From NCBI GenBank assembly GCA_963854835.1, contig OY978526.1, positions 40,897,140 to 40,961,139 of the forward strand: a stretch of DNA of 64,000 bases. Reading direction: 5' to 3'. Below the pieces are notes generated by a model, which was not told the DNA's origin, searched no databases, and saw only the letters and a program-made list of their open reading frames with translations. Source of the DNA: Megamerina dolium. Lineage: Eukaryota; Arthropoda; Insecta; Diptera; Megamerinidae. The position numbers and the translations under genes are program-made. Shown here piece by piece: positions 57,142-64,000 of the stretch (within the stretch, counting starts at the first letter, position 1; each line of letters opens with the position of its first letter).

Positions 57142-58023
57142 TAGGGTTTTCCATTAGGGACAAACAATTTCGTATTTTTATATGAAAGCACCCTTAAACT
57201 TTTTTAATCAACTGTCAATGTCAAAACGTTAGTTAAAGTCAACATTTTCATCATGGTAAAGTTCACGAACCAGCAATGTTTGGAAATTATTAAAATTACT
57301 ACCGAAATTCTGAGTCGGTGGTCGCAACTTTAAGAGCGAAAAATCATTTTCAGCGTTATTGGTCAGCAACAAACCCACAAGTGCTTCTTGCGACACCGTT
57401 GCACCCGCAAAAAGTTACTGTGTGGTGCGGTTTTCATGCCGAAGGTGTGAATGGGCCGTATTTTTTCGTGGATGAAAACGACCGTCATGTTACTGTTGAT
57501 GGAGAGCGCTATCGTGCTATGTTGGAAGATTATTTGTGGCCAGAATTGGATGAACTTGACATTAGCGATATGTGGTTTCAACAAGACGGTGCCACTAGCC
57601 ACACAGCGCACTTCACAATCGATTTATTGCAACGCAAATTCGGTGAACGTGTTATCTCGAGAAATGGTCCGGTCGAATGGTCGCCTCGTTTATGCGATCT
57701 AACATCATTGGATTTCTTTTTATGGGGCTTTATCAAGTCATTGGTCTACGCCAACAAGCCAAAAACTTTAGACGAGCTCAAAGACAACATCCAACGCGAA
57801 ATTGCCAACGTTCCGGTCGAAATGTGTGCTAGACTGGTGGAAAATTGGGTCCAAAGAATCGACCGCTGTAAACGGGCTCGTGGTGGTCATATGACCGAAA
57901 TCGAATTTCATTCATAGAATGTAATGCTTGCAATATATCCACAATAAATTTGAACTCAATATCTCAAATATGTCTGTATTTTATTAATAGATAAAATTAT
58001 TATGTCCCTAATGGAAAACCCTT
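57142..58023 (+). mobile_element. Internally deleted mariner, second DD41D-like family
   Basis: The ends are inverted copies of AGGGTTTTCCATTAGGGACA, a terminal repeat related to but distinct from the AAGGGTTATCC family at 19 and 53 kb. A TA target duplication is consistent at the right end (58024-58025) and probable at the left. Length is about 880 bp against ~1300 bp for full elements, owing to loss of the N-terminal and first-Asp regions. Confidence 0.85.
57253..57917 (+). pseudogene. Mariner transposase, N-terminal and first catalytic region deleted
   Basis: ATG at 57253 (MVKFTNQQC) is followed within about 15 codons by a frameshift. The second segment, YYRNSESVVATLRA, is the family's helix-turn-helix region. 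At about 57345 the sequence jumps to a point after the first catalytic Asp (RYWSATNPQVLL). The C-terminal half is intact: WFQQDGATSHTAHF with the second Asp, then CDLTSLDFFLWG with 41 residues between Asp and Asp, ending EIEFHS at the stop 57915-57917. It cannot be catalytically active without the first Asp. Confidence 0.88.
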
Positions 58024-58210
58024 TACTTGGCACAAGTGCAGGAGTTTGTAACCACTTAAGGAGGTTCCGCAGAAATAGCAAATTAAATATATTGTTGATC
58101 AGTGTCGCGACAGTAATTCGTAGCACAATTCAACAAAATTTGCTGCTACGATGGCGGAGGAGTGAGTGGTTTTAAAGTTAGATTTTCGTTTCAGTTGCTC
58201 TAAGAAGCTA

Positions 58211-58740
58211 ATAGCCTAGACAGACGGCAGCCTAATTCCGGATTACCAAGTTAATTCGAATTAACTCGGGCATTAACTGCAGCTAATCCGCATAAACTCT
58301 ATGAGTTAATTCTCAAAATAAAAGAGGATTAGGACAATTTGCTATGGCAACACTACTGAAAATTGTCTATTGTGAATTTTTCTCGATCCATTTTACAAAA
58401 TATTAGGTTTGTTCGCTAACAAAAAACTTTCAACAATTGTTAACAGTTTTCAACATGAAAAGTGTTGGCGAATAAATAAATCCAGCTGTCAATTACGAAC
58501 GGTGAATGTCAATTTACAAGTTTCTGATAGTTTTCAGTTCACGTACTTCTTGTAGATTTTCTCATATCGAGAGTGACAGATGACAGAAATTGTAAGTGAT
58601 AGTAATGTGAGTGAGCAGACCTAATAAAACAGCAATCAGCCGGTTAGTTAATCCGCAATACTGCCGTCTGTCAGGTTAATATTTTATTCGGATTAAGTGC
58701 GCCGGTAATCCGCAATTAGGCTGCCGTCTGTCTAGGCTAT
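58211..58740. mobile_element. MITE with 37-bp terminal inverted repeats
   Basis: The left end begins ATAGCCTAGACAGACGGCAG and runs to GGATTACC (58211-58247). The right end is its inverted copy (58704-58740) with one mismatch over 37 bp. The total is 530 bp with no open frame of note. A short AT/TA duplication may flank it, but the limits are ambiguous. The family is not identified. High terminal identity implies recent insertion. Confidence 0.85.
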
Positions 58741-58744
58741 ATGA

Positions 58745-59150
58745 ATGGAAGCGCTGTTCTTCCAGGACGTACGTTATCGGTCGGAAGAAGCAATGTCTGA
58801 ATTATACGGTGGGTGGTATTCGGCGTTCTTAAGTATGTTTGAATGACTTCAGCAACATGTGGACGAGCATTATCATGTTGAAAAATTACTTTACAAATGG
58901 CAAATTACTTGCTTCTGAATCATTCCCATGGCTGTTAAACGCTTGGCAATGTTTGATTCGTCAACCACTAATGATGTTGCCAATGCATTAAGCGTTTCAC
59001 ACTAATCGTCGACCAATAAAGTCGTCAATTATTCATCTTGAAACTCTTTTGGTTGGTTCGAACGCTCTTTTTCCTCAATTTCGAATTCACCTCTTCTGAA
59101 ATGGTGAAACAGTTTCTCACACATTTTCATCGATATACAATGTTTTTGTA
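58745..59150 (-). pseudogene. Mariner (DD34D-type) transposase remnant, internally deleted
   Basis: Minus-strand blocks appear in order. FHHFRRGEFEIEEKERSNQP (about 59110-59050) is the N-terminal region ending in the D-x-x-R-S-G-R-P-like block. ATSLVVDESNIAKRLTAMGM (about 58990-58930) is the second DNA-binding helix region. After an internal deletion come ARPHVAEVIQTYL (about 58875-58835; the DNARPH motif) and YNSDIASSD (the YSPDIAPSD motif with the third Asp). The first catalytic Asp region is gone and stops are present. It lies a few bases from the MITE. Confidence 0.75.
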
Positions 59151-62100
59151 GGAATTAAACAAGAAAAACAAAAATTCCCACAAATGTAGTTTTGTTGGCT
59201 CAGAGGTCGATATTTTTAATGCCCAGAATGCTTAATTAATTTAAAATGAATATAATTACAACATGGTCCGATAGCAAAGGTACGAGTTACGCCATCTATC
59301 GGAAATTCCTCAAAATTAATTCAAGGCTCCAAGTTATTGCTAAGAAATAAAAAATCTTGGCGTTTTGTGTATATCGTCTTTTTAAAGTGCCAGAGAATAA
59401 GGGATAATCTTGGAATCTAATGCTGGCTTAGCCAGATGTCATATGAGATCTAAAGACCTTCGTGTTGGTACTGACTGGCAAAGAAGCCCCTACCATTTAG
59501 CTACTAATAAGTAATTATGACATGTTGATTAACATCTGTAGTGCAATTTGAATTGGTTTATATTCAATTAACTAATTTTTTTATTATCAATAAAAAGCAT
59601 ATCGTATATTCATCATAGAAATGCAATTTCCACAAAAGCAGTGAGTTCAAGCATTTAAGTAATTAATGAATTAAAATATTTTGAAATAAATGTGGCAGAA
59701 AGACACATTGCGCGGCAGAACTGAAGTCATAAAAGAGTAAATATAAAGAATAATTATTATTTTCATAGTGAAGGTCAAAGCGGTTATGTATAATTTTCCA
59801 ATTGAACAAAAGAAAATAGGGGAAAACAGAAAAGAATAAGAAAATCATGGTATGGAAATTTTCAACTGTGTGGGCGAACAACAGCTTTATAATAAATATG
59901 CCAATGTGAGTGATGAATATTAAATTGAACAATTATGATAATGATGATGATGATAATGAAAATTGAGATAACAATTTCAACTGCAGGTTAATATGTGCCT
60001 CTATATATATGTATATGTTAAAATGTACCTGACTGGAATACTTAGAACATGAATTCATTATCATTTTATTAGAAAAAGGATGTATAATTGCATGAACGAA
60101 TGAACCAATGATGAAGCTGATAATGATGAATAATTTTCTGAACAATTTTACGAAATAATTTGACTCCTCTTCAAAAGTCTAAGCTCTCTCTCACTCTGCC
60201 CCTCTGTTCTATTGTGCTTTGCTTGCTACGCATAAAAATGTAAGGATGCGTACATAAAGTGACGCATGAACATGATTAATGTCCTTAAAAGGCCCACATT
60301 AAATATTTATAGTCTACATAAATATGATGTTCTCACACTATTAATATAAAGGTTTTCGATTTTCTGTGTATATTTTATTTTTTCTCATCATCATCATAGT
60401 ATTTTATTTGTTATTTCTCAACTTTAATTGAAACGATGTCTCATATTAAAGAGGGATAAATGCGCGACAATGCTCATCAACGATATAATGACAGCTCGAA
60501 TAGTAGATCATGTCATAATACGAGCATATTTATGTAGATATACTTAAGTACTATTAACAGTCACAGCAATACTAGTAGTTACTGTCTGAAATATTACTGA
60601 TAGATGATGACGATCCTTATACACATACATTCGGTGTTATTATTCAAGCAATTTTTACTTCAATATATACAATATATAAATACTATACATTTTCCGTCTA
60701 TTCAAATTGCTGTTGTTGTTGTTATTCAATATTCAGAGGAAGACGATTGAACGGATTTGAAGTGATACATTATGCTATTAGCGCAACGCATAGAACTTGC
60801 TTTTCCTGCCGTCCATCGGTGTCGTCTTGTTGTTTACGTTTTGGCATTATAAGGCCGGTTCAACAGTAAAGATAAATGTTAAAGAATAACACGCATACAA
60901 ATATTGTATATAGTTTACTAAGAGTATGCATAGGTTAATAGGTCAATAAGTCCTTACAACATCTATTGCATGATGATAGAAAGAAAAGCATTATTGATGC
61001 ATATTATTGGGCCGGTTAAACAGAGGACTCAAGTACTTGTCATTAACATTTGTATGAGACGTACGATATATAGAATTTTGGGCATTATACACTTATTGCA
61101 TATTTAATTACAATACTGGTTTAACAATTTTTAAAGTTATAATTAGTTTCAATATTGGCCATACCATTTCACTTTAGCTACCTCAATTCGACTCGAGGGT
61201 AATGCTGGGCCAGAAACGAGGGTCGAGGTTATTCAGCTGAGGTAAGTGCGAATAAAATAGTCAACATTATCAATGATAGTGTATTGACAAACCTACGAGT
61301 AAGGTTCGACAAATGGTGTTATAGCGAGAGTCGAAAAAGAATCGCTAGGCCATCGGAACTGTTTTAAAAATATGATGCAAATTTCTGCAAAAAATCTTTT
61401 CTTTCTTGCCACATACCGTTTCTTTTCAATCATCCCATATATATTCTAATTTTTCTCCTTACACACTAACTCACTGTTGAAAGTTCATCGTTTCGTGCCT
61501 TCTTTGACATTTCTTTGTAGCATCGTACTAGCAGCAAGAATAATGTAGCAATGACATGCCTTGATATCCGATTAGAATTCCTAAGCAGTTATTATACAAT
61601 ATTTATGATGTTGAAGTAGCTGTGAACCAGTCGCCACTCACTGGCACTGGCATACCAATACACATAGCCAACAACATGAATAGAGTAGTGTACCAATAAG
61701 AAGTACATAGAGTGACAATGGCAATGGCAATGTCATTTAAATTTATGTGAAACACATTTTGACGCAACTATACAATATGAATGTGGTCTTGGCTGTGGGT
61801 GTGTTTGTGCGTGTGTGTTTGTGTGTGTGGGTATGTACGGTGTCTACGTGTGAAAAATAAGAAAATTTTTATGCTATAGTATATAACAATTTGACGACAT
61901 TATATACATTGATATGTTTACATGTAGACATAAATACACATACACACACACACACACACACAAACACCTGTGAATATATATACCTACACTGCGGTTGCAG
62001 CGTATAATAGTGAGAGCTGATAGTGTTGGAAGAAAACACATTTAAATGTTAAAGGTTAATAGGCGAGCATCCAGTGTTTGGATTTTCTTCGGATCAGCAA

Positions 62101-64000
62101 TATGACCATATGCTCATTCAAAGATCAGTCATAAATCTTATTTATATTTGCTGTTGCATGCGAACAGACACTTATGCATAAATAGCTTAAATTGAAATTA
62201 ATGGTATAATACAACATTTAAAAGTAAACAGTGTAGTATTGCAAAAAAAAAATAAAAAAATTATTAAAAGCATATCTATCAGCTATTTCGTGCAATATTC
62301 ATTCTGAAATACATATATATAATCCATTTTTTCTATTTTATATGACTTTTTGTTCTTTCTTCGATTAGATGAGTTGCTTTTAATATGTCATTTAATTCAG
62401 CGGCTACCTGCAGAGACTAATTTATAGTCATTTAGAAAACATACGTTAAAAAAAGAAAGCGGGCCATCATCATTCCAAATGAGAGCAACCCCACTCATTT
62501 CCCCACTGCATATGCTTTTCAAATTAGGGTCTATATTATTAGGCTGGAGGAAATGGGATCAAAGAATATGGTTTCCAATATAGCTCTGTAATTGCCAGAA
62601 TTTCAATTTGAACAATCATGGCTTCTTGACGTAAACGAATTGACTGGCCTATATCTTCTTGTGGGAGAAAATGCCAGCGGCCACTCTGCAGTTCAGTTCA
62701 GAGAACCATTTGTACAGCTATAGTTATTCTGCTTCAATTCGATTATCGTTGAAAACCTATCCCTGAAATCGCTTTATTAAGCCTAACTGTGACGGTTAAT
62801 AGAACTAAGGTGTACATAGCATAACTTTCTGGGTTTCCTTGGGACACATTACCAATGCCCGTATAATACTAAGCGATTTTTTGAGCTCAGTAGAGCCTTT
62901 AATCTTGTTAGATCTTACTTTGATATGGATACAAGGCAATTGCACCGTATAGGTCGTGCTATTGGCGGCGACTTAAACGAGCCTTTATACTTTCATAATC
63001 ATATCCTCAGACGTGGTCTTATTCTTCATATTTTCTTTGTTTGTTATCATTCGTTTTTATTTCCATTACGTCATAGACTTTGATATTCCGGAATGATTGA
63101 GGCGAAAGTGGGGGAGCAGTTAAGCGGAAGAATATGAAAGCAATTAAATAAGACGCCGATGTCCTAGTGTTGGCATGAGCAACGAACACACTTGTTCGTT
63201 ATAAATGAAATGGTAAAGGAGTTGTGATACTCATACTACGAATACGAGCACATATCTTCACACTACATGATATATTGCAATAGTCAAGTATACAGAAATA
63301 TTTCTAAGCCCCTGACAACAAACAGACACTGACATATTAATGCAATGGCACACATCAGTCGTGTCATTAAACTGTTTGCGTTGATATGTAGCAGAAAGAG
63401 TATGATGAGTACTCTATTTTGACTCATCAAATGTGTCTGAGTACAAATATTTCATCCTTATCGTTGTGATAATATATGCAAATTCCAGCAACAATTTTAA
63501 TGCAAAAAATAGCTCGATTTTCGCGTACGAAAGCAATGTATGCAAAGATACGAGAATGGGTACACTTAAGCCAATTGGAGTTTTTATAGTCATTACTTGT
63601 TAAGATTGTCTCACAATACATAGAAATATTTTGCGTTGACTTCATTAAATAAAATTGGGAATGCGAACGCATTGCAAAATGACAAACTTTTCACCATCAT
63701 TTTAACTTGAAAATATCCGTTGTGCTGTCGTTGTATTATCGGCTACATATTCCACTGGCATCTTGGCTGATGCTGGAGTGCGTTGATAACAGTTTTATGA
63801 GCCAAATAAAAAAAAATTAAATAATAATCATAAAATGATATAATACTAAGTAATTTGTATGAAAGCAAAATAAAATGTGAAAAACAGCAAACTTTCATTT
63901 TATACAATTCTAATTTGACCCGAAATATGTATTAAAATTAGCTGCGTATATATGTGCGCGAACATGTACACAATAAGCGTAAAGTTGAATTATGGCGTTC
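59151..64000. other. Intergenic AT-rich DNA to the window edge
   Basis: I recognise no gene. Simple repeats include GATGATG at 59940-59960 and (CA)n at 61937-61962. The sections at 61170-61350 and 62440-63000 are more mixed in composition and may hold old mobile-element DNA, but no protein motif could be read on either strand. Confidence 0.45.

Overview
This window reads as nuclear DNA of a higher (cyclorrhaphan) fly, most likely a tephritid fruit fly or a close relative. Four things point there. The base composition is AT-rich, with long (AT)n, (CA)n and (TTG)n tracts. Genes are sparse and spliced. One exon carries the first WW domain of the Hippo-pathway scaffold Kibra, in a form very close to the fly protein as I remember it. 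The best-preserved transposons are mariners with DD41D spacing, the rosa type first described from Ceratitis rosa and other tephritids. No species call can be made from the sequence alone.

Genes. The only host gene I recognise is kibra, on the minus strand. Its first coding exon is at 10715-10869 and ends at a good GTATGT donor. I could not find the next exon in the 10.7 kb down to the left edge, so 1-10714 is probably kibra intron 1 (inference). The stretch from about 10.9 to 12.9 kb is its 5' region. A second, much weaker candidate is a short open segment at 29043-29271 (+) with coding-like composition, a possible splice acceptor and a poly(A) signal. Its function is unknown.

Most of what can be named is transposon. 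(1) Tc1/mariner: two nearly full-length, equally broken DD41D copies at 19241-20539 (-) and 52979-54276 (+), an internally deleted relative at 57142-58023 (+), a decayed relative at 25715-26370 (-), and two DD34D-type fossils at 25185-25580 (-) and 58745-59150 (-). (2) Non-LTR fossils: Jockey-like at 35430-36480 (-), RTE-like at 17800-18097 (+) and 26735-27095 (-), and other reverse-transcriptase remnants at 16330-16905 (-) and 41880-42350 (-). (3) A tRNA-derived SINE family with visible pol III A and B boxes, in at least eight copies, five of them with target-site duplications. One copy is interrupted by the 3' end of a non-LTR element with its own 15-bp duplication. (4) Two non-autonomous inverted-repeat elements at about 5.77-6.81 kb and 58211-58740.

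The most striking structure is 47855-51843: a roughly 4-kb element bounded by an 11-bp inverted repeat and filled with a tandem array of 298-299-bp units. Each unit is a dimer of two diverged ~150-bp monomers, and each monomer carries CCACGCCCAC. A short relative with only a few monomers lies inverted at 18098-18954. Together they look like a satellite growing inside a mobile element. A second unexplained signal is the octamer TACTCGTA, present at least 18 times and far above my rough expectation.

The rest, especially 12.9-16.3, 36.5-41.9, 45.1-47.8, 54.3-57.1 and 59.2-64 kb, is AT-rich sequence with microsatellites in which I see no gene. All calls come from reading the sequence. No database search was run, and family names rest on remembered motifs.
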